The notes under the pieces: generated by a model
Databases searched by the model: none
The model's input: only the letters and a program-made list of their open reading frames with translations
Told to the model about the DNA's origin: nothing
Position numbers and translations under genes: made by a program
NCBI RefSeq assembly: GCF_963678165.1
Contig: NZ_OY782755.1
Location: forward strand, 1,550,001 to 1,614,000
Direction: 5' to 3'
DNA: 64,000 bases
From: an uncultured Acetobacteroides sp.
GTDB taxonomy: Bacteria; Bacteroidota; Bacteroidia; Bacteroidales; ZOR0009
Part shown: positions 53,525 through 63,232 of the stretch, piece by piece
Numbering within the stretch: the first letter of the stretch is position 1
Layout: the number at the start of each line of letters is the position of its first letter

Positions 53525-54328
53525 CTATAGTATTGTTATTCCTATTCCAAATCGGCCTGTTTTACCGTTGTTGTATCTCGATGAGAAAAAGAGGTTGGGG
53601 TTGCATTTGGTACATAATCGGGCAATCTCTATATTTCTAGGAGGGATTCCTACTTCTTCAAGTTGCACCTCGTTCGTTTTCCAAAGATCGAGGTGGTACC
53701 TGTTATTATAGGGTATTAGTAGATTTGTAGAATTTGGGAAGTTCGAGGATACTGCATCAACAACATCGTCTCCTATCTCGTAGCAACAATGACCAATAGA
53801 TGGGCCTATTCCGGCTAGTATATTCTCCGCGTTACATCCGAATTCAGCGATCATCTTTTCGGCAGTCTGTTGGGCTATTTTTTTCACAGTACCTCTCCAG
53901 CCTGCATGAATTGCTGCTGCTACCTTTCTTTCTGTGTCGAATAAAACGATAGGTACACAGTCTGCCGCCTGTGCAAAAAGGGTGATTTCTTTAGTCTCGG
54001 TAATTAAGGCGTCGGAGTTGGGTATTGATTGGTCCTTTACGCGATTTCCTGCACCTGCATTGCTGCTGGTTATAATTGTGATTGTATCGCTATGTACTTG
54101 ATTTTGGAAGGTCATCTTTTCGAAATCGAGGTTTAGTGCAGCGCAAATCTTTTGTCGGTTGCTTATGGTTATTGCTGCTGGTTCGAATTCGGAAAGCCCA
54201 ATGTTGCATGTTGCCAAATGTTCCGAACCCTCACCCCCAATACGGGTTGTTACAAATGTTCTAACATCTGTTCTATTGGCAAAAAGGTTAAATGTGTAGG
54301 TAAGTGGTGCCTTAGTTAGCTTGATCAT
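53525..54328 (-). CDS. pgeF: Peptidoglycan editing factor PgeF (YfiH/laccase-domain)
   Basis: 267 residues with the three metal-site motifs of the family: QNQVHSDTI (about 75-83), AADCVPIVLFD (about 120-130) and AIHAGWRGTVKKIA (about 138-151), followed by GPSIGHCCYEIGDDVV. PgeF proteins remove L-Ser wrongly placed in peptidoglycan precursors; relatives are also purine nucleoside phosphorylases. It lies after the tonB-like gene with a hairpin between. Confidence 0.92.
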   Translation of the reverse strand: MIKLTKAPLTYTFNLFANRTDVRTFVTTRIGGEGSEHLATCNIGLSEFEPAAITISNRQKICAALNLDFEKMTFQNQVHSDTITIITSSNAGAGNRVKDQSIPNSDALITETKEITLFAQAADCVPIVLFDTERKVAAAIHAGWRGTVKKIAQQTAEKMIAEFGCNAENILAGIGPSIGHCCYEIGDDVVDAVSSNFPNSTNLLIPYNNRYHLDLWKTNEVQLEEVGIPPRNIEIARLCTKCNPNLFFSSRYNNGKTGRFGIGITIL

Positions 54329-54339
54329 GAGGGGAAACG

Positions 54340-54365
54340 AAAAGAGCGAGAAATTCCCGCTCTTA
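54340..54365 (-). terminator. Terminator of tonB-like gene
   Basis: The stem AAGAGCG/CGCTCTT, followed by TTTTCG on the minus strand, sits between the tonB-like stop and the pgeF start. Confidence 0.65.
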
Positions 54366-54367
54366 AA

Positions 54368-55180
54368 TTATTGAAGGTTGAAAATGTACGTGATATTCCC
54401 AGTTTGTATGGATGGTGCATCCTGGTCGACATTGAAGCGAGCTCGTTGTGCTGCTGCAATAGCCGCCGAAATTAGCCTTGAATCGGACGTTGTAGAGCCT
54501 TTAGGGGAGTAGGTCGCCTTAGTTACATTTCCGTTCTGATTAACGGTTATAGCAACAATAACCTTTCCTGATGCTTGTACGTTATAGGCAGGATTAGGGA
54601 AGCCACCTACAATGCGTCTTCCGCTGAGGCTAAAGGAGTGTCCTCGACTGCTGCCTGTGCTACCACCAATTCTACTTTTGCTATCGGGTGAGCCGTTAGG
54701 GTCTCCTTGATTTCCAATACCGCCACCATCTCCTTCACCGTGTGAAGGTAAACCGGAATTGCTTCTACCAGGGAAAAGAGCGCGCTTGTTTACTTCGCGG
54801 GGCTTTTCAACAGGAGTTGTGGGTGTCGTTTCCGGTGTATTTTGTGCTACAATTTTAGCAGATGGAAGGGTTATGTGGGGCTTCTTCTTAGCAATGCTTT
54901 TTGTGGGTAGGCTAGGAGCATCTTCTATGTCCTGAGTCATCGGACTCTCTTCCTGAACCATTTGCTGGTTTGGCGCTGCCTGTGCAATGTTGTCTGCGGC
55001 TGATGGTTCTACAGAACCACTGCCAACATCGCTGTCGCCAAAGTTGATAAGGATAGCCTCTTCGGCTGGGAGAGGTTGTTGAGGTTTAAGGCTGATCAGC
55101 AGCAGTGTAAGCACAAATGCTGTGTGAAAAAACAATGTCCCTATAATTCCTACCCTTTTTGATGTATCGGTGCTAACCAT
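54368..55180 (-). CDS. TonB-like energy transducer
   Basis: 270 residues. One N-terminal membrane anchor (IIGTLFFHTAFVLTLLLISL, about 12-31), a long Pro/Gly/Ser-rich periplasmic linker (about 40-190) and a C-terminal beta domain (about 195-270: GKVIVAITVNQNGNVTKATYSPKGSTT, ISAAIAAAQRARFNVDQDAPSIQTGNITYIFNL). Such proteins couple ExbBD energy to outer-membrane receptors. No exbB/exbD or tolQR is seen in the 50 bases upstream; tamB lies 220 bases upstream. Confidence 0.85.
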   Translation of the reverse strand: MVSTDTSKRVGIIGTLFFHTAFVLTLLLISLKPQQPLPAEEAILINFGDSDVGSGSVEPSAADNIAQAAPNQQMVQEESPMTQDIEDAPSLPTKSIAKKKPHITLPSAKIVAQNTPETTPTTPVEKPREVNKRALFPGRSNSGLPSHGEGDGGGIGNQGDPNGSPDSKSRIGGSTGSSRGHSFSLSGRRIVGGFPNPAYNVQASGKVIVAITVNQNGNVTKATYSPKGSTTSDSRLISAAIAAAQRARFNVDQDAPSIQTGNITYIFNLQ

Positions 55181-55399
55181 ATATTATTCTAGGCTTGTTG
55201 CTCAAATAAACTTGTTGCTGTTGTCTGCTTAATGTTCATCTTTTCTCACCCTTACCTGTCAAGTTGCTTAAAATCACAACTATTTATTTGGGTATTTGCC
55301 CTGTCGAAAATAGTAAATTGTTTATTCTCGTCAAAGGTTTAATGTAAGAGAATGTTCTTAAGTGTTGAGGATCTGTTTGTGGCACTACTTATTATTATA

Positions 55400-58300
55400 C
55401 TATTTTCCTCCTTTTTGTGTTTTCGTAGAGTCATTTTTCGACTTAGTTTCTGGGAGTAAGGCTGGTTTTGGAGGTGTTGGCGCACTATTCTTTTTCTTTT
55501 TTCTGAAAAGATCTCCAAATGAGTTGAACTGGTTTTGAAAGAATATGCCAACTCCCTGTCTACTTTGTGTGGTGCTGTTTAATAGGTAGTCTTGCTTTTG
55601 GCGGGAAAACATTTTAAACTTAACCCTATCCTTTTTATCAAGGCGAACCTCTGCATCGTAGTCGCCAGCAACGCCTCGTCCTGTTGATTTTGTGTTGTCG
55701 GCTACGTCGATTGTACCGTTTACGGTGAGCCAGTCTTTGAACTTATAAGACCCTGAAAACTCGTATTCTTGTGTAGTGGTTGCTGTTGAAGGGGTGTATT
55801 TTATGCCAAAGTTTAACGAGTTGGATATTTGCGAAACAAGGTTTGCCAGCTGGTTGAAAAGGAGGTCGGTTGCCATGCCCTTGCTGGCGTAGGTTCCTAT
55901 TGGATTTTCGTTGCTTGCTGTTGTTTGTTCGGGGAAGAATTGACCGAACCAGAGCAGGCTGACAAACTGCTTTTGCATTTGGCTCTCTGTGTTAAGAGCG
56001 GCTTGTACTAGTGTTTGGGTTGATGCTTCGGCATCAGGAAGTTCAACCCCCAACTTTATGGTGGGGTTTAAAAGCATTCCATCGAGCATGAGCTTGCAAT
56101 CGACGTTGTAGCGTTGTGTGTTGTTTTGGTCTAAGCCAACGAGTATTGGACCAAGAGAGGTTCTAACCTTATGGCGTGCGGTTACATTTATGGTTGCGTT
56201 TGATGGATTTCCAGTCCAGGTTATAGTACTTCCAGCATCAATAGAGAAATCTTTTGAGGTGAGATTTAGTAGTGAAAAGCGGAAGTTCCCCTTTTGAATG
56301 GTGTAGTTGCCTCGAATTTGGAAAATGTTGGATGATGGATTAACCTCCATGCTCAAGTTGGAGGTTCCTTGGGCCTTTAAGATATTTCCAGAGCCTGGAT
56401 CTAGAAGAATTTGTGCTTCGGCATCGGGGGTTACCTGAAGTTCAAGGTATATCTTTAGGTTCGACTTGGGCTTTTTCTCCTGCTTCATACTTGGAGTGTC
56501 TGATGCAGATTCTGCATTATTATCATTCTTTTCCTTCTGGCTTATAAAGGTGATAAAGCTTTGATCCTGGATTTGTGTTCGATTATTTAGGGGTATATAT
56601 ACTTTCGAATTCTTTTCTGTTACGGCGTTGATACGCATCTCTAGGTCGTGTAGATTACCTAGTATTTGAACTAAACCCGAAGCGTATGCGGTTCCATAAA
56701 ACACCTTGTTTTGCTTAGCGGTAGTATTAAGTGCAAGCAAGTTTTTGGGTTGAATGTTGATGTTGAACTTGAAGTTCTTGAGGTTTTTATGGGTTACTGA
56801 GGCATTTACGAAAGCAAGGTTGCCTAATGCGTCGGTAAGCGTATCGTTCTTAATGCTGAGCTCTGTTGGGGTTATGACAATAGGAGCAGTGATGTTATAG
56901 GTCGTATTTAGGAAGTCAACTTTGGCTTGAATACTATTGAGGTAGGCTATGCCATTTATTATAGGTGTATCAGTTGTTCCAGTAATGCGGAGATCGCCGC
57001 TGATGTTGCCCTTCATATTTGATACGATTCCTTTGGTGAAGGGCTCGAGCAGGAAGGGGCGTAGCTGGTTTACCTTGACATCCAACTCAAGATCCTTTGT
57101 TTCGGGAGATATGGTGCCAGATAGCCTGTACACCTCTTTGTCGTCGATAGTATTTGTGGAGAGAACGCTGACCTTGCGGCTTACTTCGTCCCACGAGCTT
57201 ACTAATTCGGGACTACCTACCGATTGACCATTGATGTAGGCATCGTCGAATTTGACGTTGCTGAAGAGCATTGGGCTTTCGTAGATATTCTTTAGCGTAG
57301 CAATACCGTTTAGAGCACCTCTAATATCGTATCCTGACTTTTGGAAGAAGGACTTGAAATTTTGGATGTCGAAGTTGTTAATGATGAAGTGGAGCTGATC
57401 GTCTCGATTTTTTGAGATCTTACCTGCAACGGCAATCTTCTGTTGCTGGTTGATTATCTTGAAATCTTCAATCCCAATGGTGGTGCTATCGATGCTAACC
57501 AGTGCTTGTCCTATCTTCCATGGGGTATTGTTAACCGTTAGGAGCGACTTTAGGAAGTTTACTTCGATGTGAGGCTTTGGCGAATGCGTCTTTTTCTCGA
57601 AGGTGGTTATGAACTTCACTTCGCCTTCGTTATGGTTCTCTTTGGTGTTATTGTTGAAAGATACCGTTGTGTTAATTCTGTTTGCGGCACCCATTGCATC
57701 GAGGTTGATGTTGCTTAAGGCAAGCGATTTTATCTGGTACTTACCGCAGGTTAGCGACGTCCGCATGTTTCCGGGTGTTCCAACGGCTTGTAGGTTTACT
57801 TTGCTAAACTGGCTTGACCCCAGCTGCAGAAGCGGTGATATTAGCTTAATGTCGAAGGTGTTGTTGCTGGTGTTGATTGAGCCCAGCAGCGTTGATGATT
57901 TCTCAACTTTTAGCCTTGGAATAAAGAGTCCGAGAACATCGTTTACTTTCTTCACCTTGACATTTACAAAGTATTGCTGCTGCGTTCCTAGTTGGATTGC
58001 CGCAGGAGCTTTTTCTCCTGTAGTTGAACCTCCTTTTGCTGTCGTCGGTAGTTGTGGTATTTCTGCTTTGGCAATTGCAGGGAAGTATAGCTTTGTGAAG
58101 TGGTTTACTGCCAAACCAAGATTTCGAAGCGAGGAGTTGCCCTTAATTACCCCATCTGCCAGATCGGATTCAATCCTCAATTCCCTTTCGGTGCTGCTAT
58201 TTTTGAGGTAGACGTTAGCCATTCCAACGAGCACACTTTTGCTATGCGTGGAGAAGGTGGCGTTGTGTAGGGTTGCCGATCCGTTTATATTATCAATGCT

Positions 58301-59971
58301 GGTTCCGGTAAAATCAACATTAAACAGACCTTTTATTGAGGTGATCGTATCGCTTGATGTAAAGTTTAATCGGTGCAGGTTTACATGGTTTACCTTGAAC
58401 GAGGCCATCGTTCTACTTGGAAGGCTACTGAAGTTGTAGCTCCCCGCGCAGGTGAAGTCGGCATCGCGGCTATTTACCCGAACTAGGTAGTCGTAGAGCT
58501 TGCCTTCGCGGTTTAGGGTTAGGGCGATGTCCTTGTAGTCGTAACCGTGAATGTAGACGCTGTTGAAGTTGGCTTCCGTGGAGGAGTTCTTTATCAGCCT
58601 TCCTTCTGTTGCGCCTGATGATTTGAGTGTTCCTGTAACGGCACCAACCTCTTTCGAATCGATAATACGACCTAGGTTGAGGTTGCTTGTGCTGACGTTT
58701 AAGGCGTAGGCGTTGGTGTGCCCGTTGCTCGCCTTTGTATCTAGCGAGGCTACTATATTGCCAATGGATGAAAATACCTGTGCTGACGAGTTGAATGCTG
58801 AGAATTTTCCGCTGAAGTAGGCGTTTAATTTTAGTTTCCCCAGCTTAGCCATGATACCTGCCACGCTTTCGCCGTGGGTGCCAACAAAGGTTTTTATGGT
58901 TTGTCCCAACTCCCTTCCATTGGAGGTTAGCTCGTGTACGTTACCTCTCCAAACGGTTTCCTCGGCTTTGGGTAGTCCTACAATCGAGAAGTTTAGCGAT
59001 AGCTTCGTGCTATCACCTGTCTTAAACTCTAGGTAGCTGCTGCGGAGGTTGCATACGGGACCTCTTACTCGTCCATCAAGGATTCCCTTGAAGTTCCACT
59101 TGCTCAGGGTGGGGGCAAAGTAGGATATCGTCTTAAAGTCGACGAAGGCGTTGTTGAAAAGCGCGTCCATCTTCACCTTATGCACGTAGTCCTTCCAGTC
59201 GGCGAAGCCGTTAAACCGAAATATGATGTACGATGCCTTTACGAGGCTGTTTGGGGTGTTGATGGTGGCGTTGGATAGCTTTATCTCCTTGGGCGAAAAG
59301 TCGACATCGGCACCGAGGTGGCGCAGCAAAAATCCGCACTTCTCGTAGGCGCTCAAGTTCTCCATCTTTGCCGTAATCTTCGAGCCTACAATGCGAATAT
59401 TCCTAAGATCGACGTAGATGTGGCGGATGTCGAGGTCGGTGTAGTTCATGCCGTAGGGCTTAACCTGGGGCTTCCACTTGTGGTATTTGAACGCGAAATC
59501 GACCAGCTTAAAGTTGCGGACCTTAAAGCTGTACGCCTTTTTCTTAGTGGTGTCCTTGCTGGCAAGGGCATCGAGGATGAACTTGAGGTTGAGAACGCCC
59601 GTCGAATCCTGCTTAAGGTAGAACTTGCCGTTGTCGAGCTCGGTGGTTCCTATCGATATAAACCTTTTGCCGAGGTTGTACCCTCGCAGCGATGCGTAAA
59701 TTCTTCCGGAATAGAGCAGCGTGTCGCCATGCTGATCTTCCACGTAAACCTTGTTCAACCTAAGCTTGTTGAAGAAGGCGTAGTCGACAGATTCGATGCT
59801 AATTTTGGCGTTAAACTTCTCGGAAAGGATATTGGTGATCTCATGTACGACGAAAGTTTGTACTTTTGGGCTCTTCAATGCTAAAAAAAGAAATAGCGGT
59901 ATCGATATTAATATCAGTACCGTTATGGAGAATATTTTGAAAACTTTTTTTAGAAGTGCCTTTTTTGTCAT
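55400..59971 (-). CDS. tamB: TamB-like translocation/assembly module protein
   Basis: 1523 residues. An N-terminal anchor (ITVLILISIPLFLFLAL, about 15-31), then a very long beta-rich region with AsmA-like pieces near the start (FNAKISIESVDYAFFNKLRLNKVYVED) and the TamB/DUF490 domain at the C-terminus (about 1140-1480; LLWFGQFFPEQ, NQLANLVSQISNSLNFGIKY, TGRGVAGDYDAEVRLDKKDRVKFKMFSRQ). A Lys/Pro-rich tail follows. TamB bridges the inner and outer membranes and helps phospholipid transport or outer-membrane protein assembly. It is divergent from tsaD with 48 bases between, a common Bacteroidota arrangement. Confidence 0.92.
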   Translation of the reverse strand: MTKKALLKKVFKIFSITVLILISIPLFLFLALKSPKVQTFVVHEITNILSEKFNAKISIESVDYAFFNKLRLNKVYVEDQHGDTLLYSGRIYASLRGYNLGKRFISIGTTELDNGKFYLKQDSTGVLNLKFILDALASKDTTKKKAYSFKVRNFKLVDFAFKYHKWKPQVKPYGMNYTDLDIRHIYVDLRNIRIVGSKITAKMENLSAYEKCGFLLRHLGADVDFSPKEIKLSNATINTPNSLVKASYIIFRFNGFADWKDYVHKVKMDALFNNAFVDFKTISYFAPTLSKWNFKGILDGRVRGPVCNLRSSYLEFKTGDSTKLSLNFSIVGLPKAEETVWRGNVHELTSNGRELGQTIKTFVGTHGESVAGIMAKLGKLKLNAYFSGKFSAFNSSAQVFSSIGNIVASLDTKASNGHTNAYALNVSTSNLNLGRIIDSKEVGAVTGTLKSSGATEGRLIKNSSTEANFNSVYIHGYDYKDIALTLNREGKLYDYLVRVNSRDADFTCAGSYNFSSLPSRTMASFKVNHVNLHRLNFTSSDTITSIKGLFNVDFTGTSIDNINGSATLHNATFSTHSKSVLVGMANVYLKNSSTERELRIESDLADGVIKGNSSLRNLGLAVNHFTKLYFPAIAKAEIPQLPTTAKGGSTTGEKAPAAIQLGTQQQYFVNVKVKKVNDVLGLFIPRLKVEKSSTLLGSINTSNNTFDIKLISPLLQLGSSQFSKVNLQAVGTPGNMRTSLTCGKYQIKSLALSNINLDAMGAANRINTTVSFNNNTKENHNEGEVKFITTFEKKTHSPKPHIEVNFLKSLLTVNNTPWKIGQALVSIDSTTIGIEDFKIINQQQKIAVAGKISKNRDDQLHFIINNFDIQNFKSFFQKSGYDIRGALNGIATLKNIYESPMLFSNVKFDDAYINGQSVGSPELVSSWDEVSRKVSVLSTNTIDDKEVYRLSGTISPETKDLELDVKVNQLRPFLLEPFTKGIVSNMKGNISGDLRITGTTDTPIINGIAYLNSIQAKVDFLNTTYNITAPIVITPTELSIKNDTLTDALGNLAFVNASVTHKNLKNFKFNINIQPKNLLALNTTAKQNKVFYGTAYASGLVQILGNLHDLEMRINAVTEKNSKVYIPLNNRTQIQDQSFITFISQKEKNDNNAESASDTPSMKQEKKPKSNLKIYLELQVTPDAEAQILLDPGSGNILKAQGTSNLSMEVNPSSNIFQIRGNYTIQKGNFRFSLLNLTSKDFSIDAGSTITWTGNPSNATINVTARHKVRTSLGPILVGLDQNNTQRYNVDCKLMLDGMLLNPTIKLGVELPDAEASTQTLVQAALNTESQMQKQFVSLLWFGQFFPEQTTASNENPIGTYASKGMATDLLFNQLANLVSQISNSLNFGIKYTPSTATTTQEYEFSGSYKFKDWLTVNGTIDVADNTKSTGRGVAGDYDAEVRLDKKDRVKFKMFSRQKQDYLLNSTTQSRQGVGIFFQNQFNSFGDLFRKKKKNSAPTPPKPALLPETKSKNDSTKTQKGGK

Positions 59972-60019
59972 ACAGTCACAAAACTAGCACAAATAAATTT
60001 TTATACACAGCTTTACGCT

Positions 60020-61036
60020 ATGGCAATTACAATTTTGGCAATAGAATCTTCGTGCGACGACACTTCGGCTGCGGTAATTCGCGATCAGGTGCTGCTCTCC
60101 AACATAATCGCCAACCAGGATGTCCACCAAAAGTACGGCGGGGTGATCCCGGAGCTGGCCTCGCGCGCGCATCAGCAAAACATCATTCCGGTTGTGCATC
60201 GGGCGCTAGAGGTGGCCAACGTTGAGGTTGGCGAGGTTGATGCGATTGCCTTTACCAACGGTCCTGGGCTGCTGGGGTCGCTGCTGGTGGGGACGTCGTT
60301 TGCCAAGGGGCTATCGATATCGCTGAACGTTCCGCTGGTGGAGGTTAACCACCTTCAGGGGCACATCCTGGCGCACTTCATCCAAAAGCCGGGCGAGGAG
60401 CCCAACCATCCACAGTTTCCGTTCCTATGCCTGCTGGTGTCGGGTGGCCACTCGCAGATTGTGATTGTGCGCAGCCCGCTGGAGATGGAGATCATCGGGC
60501 AAACGCTCGACGATGCCGCCGGCGAGGCCTTCGATAAGTGCGCTAAGGTGATGGGGCTGCCCTATCCTGGAGGTCCCTTCATCGATAAGCTAGCTGCCGA
60601 GGGCGACCCTAAGGCCTTTAAGTTTGCCAAACCGCAGATTTCGGAGCTTAACTACAGCTTTAGCGGGCTGAAGACATCGTTCCTGTACTTTCTGAGGGAC
60701 AGGGTTGCCGAGAATCCCAACTTTATTGAGGAGAACAAGGCCGACCTGTGCGCCTCCATCCAGCATACCATCATCGCGGTGCTCATGGATAAACTCGTTA
60801 AGGCTGCTAAGCAAACCGGCATCCGAGAGATTGCCGTTGCTGGGGGCGTTTCGGCCAACTCGGGCTTGCGCAGCACGCTCGTCGAGGAGGGGAAGAAGCG
60901 CAGGTGGAAGGTGTTTATACCAGAGTTTGGCTACACCACCGATAACGCCGCCATGATTGGCATCACCGGATACTTTAGGTACCTGAACGGCGAGCGCACC
61001 TCGCTGGATGTGGCTCCGGTTACGCGAATTAAGTAG
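60020..61036 (+). CDS. tsaD: tRNA t6A37 threonylcarbamoyltransferase TsaD
   Basis: 338 residues. ASKHA-fold motifs: ILAIESSCDDTSAAVI (4-19), YGGVIPELASRAHQQNI (about 39-55, with catalytic-site His), NGPGLLGSLLVGTSFAKGLS (about 76-95), NHLQGHILAHF (Fe-binding His), SGGHSQIVI, DDAAGEAFDKCAKVMGLPYPGG, VAGGVSANSGLR, TDNAAMIG. It transfers threonylcarbamoyl to A37 of ANN tRNAs together with TsaB and TsaE, using TC-AMP from TsaC (17863). Codon use is GC-rich. Confidence 0.95.
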   Translation: MAITILAIESSCDDTSAAVIRDQVLLSNIIANQDVHQKYGGVIPELASRAHQQNIIPVVHRALEVANVEVGEVDAIAFTNGPGLLGSLLVGTSFAKGLSISLNVPLVEVNHLQGHILAHFIQKPGEEPNHPQFPFLCLLVSGGHSQIVIVRSPLEMEIIGQTLDDAAGEAFDKCAKVMGLPYPGGPFIDKLAAEGDPKAFKFAKPQISELNYSFSGLKTSFLYFLRDRVAENPNFIEENKADLCASIQHTIIAVLMDKLVKAAKQTGIREIAVAGGVSANSGLRSTLVEEGKKRRWKVFIPEFGYTTDNAAMIGITGYFRYLNGERTSLDVAPVTRIK

Positions 61037-61091
61037 GGAGTAGGACGAAAGTCTTAAATCTTGCGTCTTGTGTCTTTAATCTACTCGTGCC

Positions 61092-61856
61092 ATGAAGATC
61101 ATCATCTCGCCAGCCAAATCGCTCGACTACCGGAAGCCCGTTCCGGTGGCAGAATATACCATGCCTCGCTTCCTCGATCGCTCGCAGCGGCTCGTTGACG
61201 CGCTGCGCCAGCTGCATCCTGCCGAAATTGGCTCGCTGATGGCCATCAGCAGCAAACTGGCCGAGCTCAACTTCGAGCGCTTCCAGCAGTGGCATCAACC
61301 TTTCACAATCGAGAATGCCCGTCAGGCGGTGTACGCCTTCGATGGCGACGTGTACGATGGGCTCGATGTCCGTTCGCTGAGCGATGCTCAGGTGGGCTAC
61401 CTGGGCCAGCACCTCCGCATCCTTTCGGGCCTGTACGGCGTGCTGCGTCCGTTGGATATCATCCAGCCCTACCGCCTGGAGATGGGCAGCAAGCTCTCCG
61501 TTGATGGCGCCAGGAACCTCTACCACTTTTGGGGCACCCAAATTACCGATGCGCTCAACGACGAGCTGGCTGCTGAGGCCGATGCAACGCTCGTCAACCT
61601 GGCCTCAGAGGAGTACTTCCGGTCGGTTATCCCATCAGCCCTTAAGGCGCGCATCGTTACCCCCGTTTTTATGGAGTACAAGGGCGACAGGCCCCGCGTG
61701 GTGGCCCTGATGGCCAAGCGCGCCCGTGGAATGATGGTGCGCTTTATGGCCGAGCAGGCCGTTGACGATGTGGAGGACATCAAGACCTTCGACTACGGCC
61801 GTTACGCCTTTAACCCCGACCTGTCGGTGGGCGACCGCTGGGTGTTTGTGCGGTAG
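61092..61856 (+). CDS. yaaA: Peroxide stress protein YaaA
   Basis: 254 residues. Family motifs: MKIIISPAKSLDY (1-13), KLAELNFERFQQWH, ARQAVYAFDGDVYDGLD (about 76-92), LRILSGLYGVLRPLDIIQPYRLEMG (about 110-134), YHFWG, LVNLASEEYF and VFMEYKGDRPRVVALMAKRARGMMVR. YaaA lowers intracellular iron and limits peroxide damage to DNA. It is 55 bases after tsaD and may be co-transcribed. The spacer holds TCTTGTGTCTT-type short repeats. Confidence 0.93.
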   Translation: MKIIISPAKSLDYRKPVPVAEYTMPRFLDRSQRLVDALRQLHPAEIGSLMAISSKLAELNFERFQQWHQPFTIENARQAVYAFDGDVYDGLDVRSLSDAQVGYLGQHLRILSGLYGVLRPLDIIQPYRLEMGSKLSVDGARNLYHFWGTQITDALNDELAAEADATLVNLASEEYFRSVIPSALKARIVTPVFMEYKGDRPRVVALMAKRARGMMVRFMAEQAVDDVEDIKTFDYGRYAFNPDLSVGDRWVFVR

Positions 61857-61979
61857 GGGCGCCGATTCTGTTCTCCGCAGGGGGCTGTCGTAGCTGCATC
61901 TCGGTGCTCCAGCCCTATCTTTTCCCGTTTATATGATGCCGGCCATCGTGCAGGCGCTACTTGCCTTCGGATAGAGTTG

Positions 61980-62231
61980 GCCCGGGGTCGGACCGACTCT
62001 CCCCGTTGCTGTTTGCTGCTTGCCCGTGGTCGGGCCGATGGTGTTCATGCCTGTTTGGTACTTGCCCGAGGTCGGGCCGACTCCTCCCATTGCGGTTTGC
62101 TACTTGCCCGGGGTCGGGCCGGGATGATTCAGGGTGTAGTAGTGCTTGCCCGGGGTCGGGCCGAGAGGATGTGGTATAGTGAAGAGCTGGCCCGGGGTCG
62201 GGCCAATTCTTTGCAGCGGCAGCAACACCCC
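61980..62231. repeat. Tandem array E, 6 units of exactly 42 bp with a hairpin core
   Basis: The core GCCCGGGGTCGGGCC and variants starts at 61980, 62022, 62064, 62106, 62148 and 62190. The core can fold as GCCCG-GGGT-CGGGC or similar. The 27-base remainder is partly conserved in units 1-3 (TTGC-GTTTGCT) and free in units 4-6. Confidence 0.92.
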
Positions 62232-62274
62232 TCCGGGGGGATGTCCTGCGCTATCTGTGTAGCGGTTGCGTATG

Positions 62275-62299
62275 CCGCTGGCCGTGAATGGGCCAGCGG
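62275..62299. repeat. Hairpin near the glpQ-like 3' end
   Basis: CCGCTGGCC-GTGAAT-GGGCCAGCGG. No T-run follows, so it is not a classic terminator. Confidence 0.5.
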
Positions 62300-62323
62300 G
62301 CCATTGCGACAGCAGGCGGGTGC

Positions 62324-63088
62324 CTACTTAGCGTTCTCCTTTAGCCATCCAGGGCGGTTGGTGGTGATGCCCTTAACCCCAAGGCTGGTTAGGCGCTTGG
62401 CCTCGGCGGGGTCGTCAACCGTCCAGGCCAGAATGTCGAGCCCGAGCTCCTTTGCCTGCTGCATCACCTGCTCGTCGATGGCCTTGTAGCCTAGGTCTAG
62501 CCCGTCGAGGCCGGCGGCTTTTGCGGCTTTCATCTTTTCCGAAAGCCCCTCCTTCTTGCTGCTTAGCCAGTAGCAGGCGTTGTGGGGGAGCTGCTTCTTG
62601 GTGTCGACAATGGTATTCCAGTCGAAGGCGATAAACAGGCACTGGGACTGCTTTCCGCTCTTTGCCACCACATCTTTAAGAGCGGGGAGAACCTCGGTGC
62701 CGCATTTCAGCTCAATTACCAGCTGCTTCCCTTCGGGGGTGGCGGCAATCATCTCCTCCAGAAAGGGGATTCGTTCGCCTGCGTACTTTGCATCCTTAAA
62801 CGATCCGGCATCGAGCATCCGCAGGCTGTCGGAGCAGGATTCGGAGATTACCATGCTCTTTCCGGTGGTGCGCTTGGTGTTCTTGTCGTGCATCACCATT
62901 ATGCGGTTGTCCTTGGTGAGGTAGATGTCGAGCTCTACGGCGTCGGCGTTTTGCTCCCAGGCCAGCTTGGCGGCCGCTACGGTGTTCTCGGGGGCCAGGT
63001 GTGAGGCTCCGCGGTGGGCGATGTAGCCCTGCGCGAGGGCGAAGTTCGAAATGGTAGTCATGAGGAGTAGTGCAAAAAAACGGTTCAT
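62324..63088 (-). CDS. Glycerophosphodiester phosphodiesterase (secreted)
   Basis: 254 residues with signal peptide (MNRFFALLLMTTISNFALAQ). GDPD catalytic motifs: YIAHRGASHLAPENT (about 22-36), ADAVELDIYLTKDNRIMVMHD (about 48-68) with HRG, ExD and H residues, and LVIELKCG (about 122-129). It should hydrolyse glycerophosphodiesters to glycerol-3-phosphate outside the cytoplasm. No glp transport genes are adjacent. Confidence 0.92.
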   Translation of the reverse strand: MNRFFALLLMTTISNFALAQGYIAHRGASHLAPENTVAAAKLAWEQNADAVELDIYLTKDNRIMVMHDKNTKRTTGKSMVISESCSDSLRMLDAGSFKDAKYAGERIPFLEEMIAATPEGKQLVIELKCGTEVLPALKDVVAKSGKQSQCLFIAFDWNTIVDTKKQLPHNACYWLSSKKEGLSEKMKAAKAAGLDGLDLGYKAIDEQVMQQAKELGLDILAWTVDDPAEAKRLTSLGVKGITTNRPGWLKENAK

Positions 63089-63232
63089 GGTAAAATGGTG
63101 CTAGAGGGTTGTACGTAAAGTCTGGGCGATGCCCGTATTTTTTTGATGATCACCCGTAGGGGGTGCCCGCAAATGTAGCGTAAATGGGCGCAGGGTGGTT
63201 CTCCATTTCGGGCTGATTTATCGGCTGCCAGC

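Larger units (their letters stand above)
61857..62323. other. Convergent intergenic region with 42-bp array E
   Basis: 467 bases between the stops of yaaA and the glpQ-like gene. Most is a GC-rich tandem array (61980-62231). A perfect hairpin CCGCTGGCC/GGCCAGCGG lies at 62275-62299. Frames crossing the array (61961-62179, 61977-62489) are not convincing genes. Confidence 0.6.

Noticed and set aside
61980..62231. CRISPR array (15-base repeat, 27-base spacer)
   Set aside because: Repeats vary, spacers of units 1-3 are related to each other, the unit is short, and no cas genes are nearby.
61977..62489. Gene encoding LARGRAD repeats
   Set aside because: It reads through a GC-hairpin array and antisense into the glpQ-like gene; open frames are expected from a 42-bp repeat without stops.
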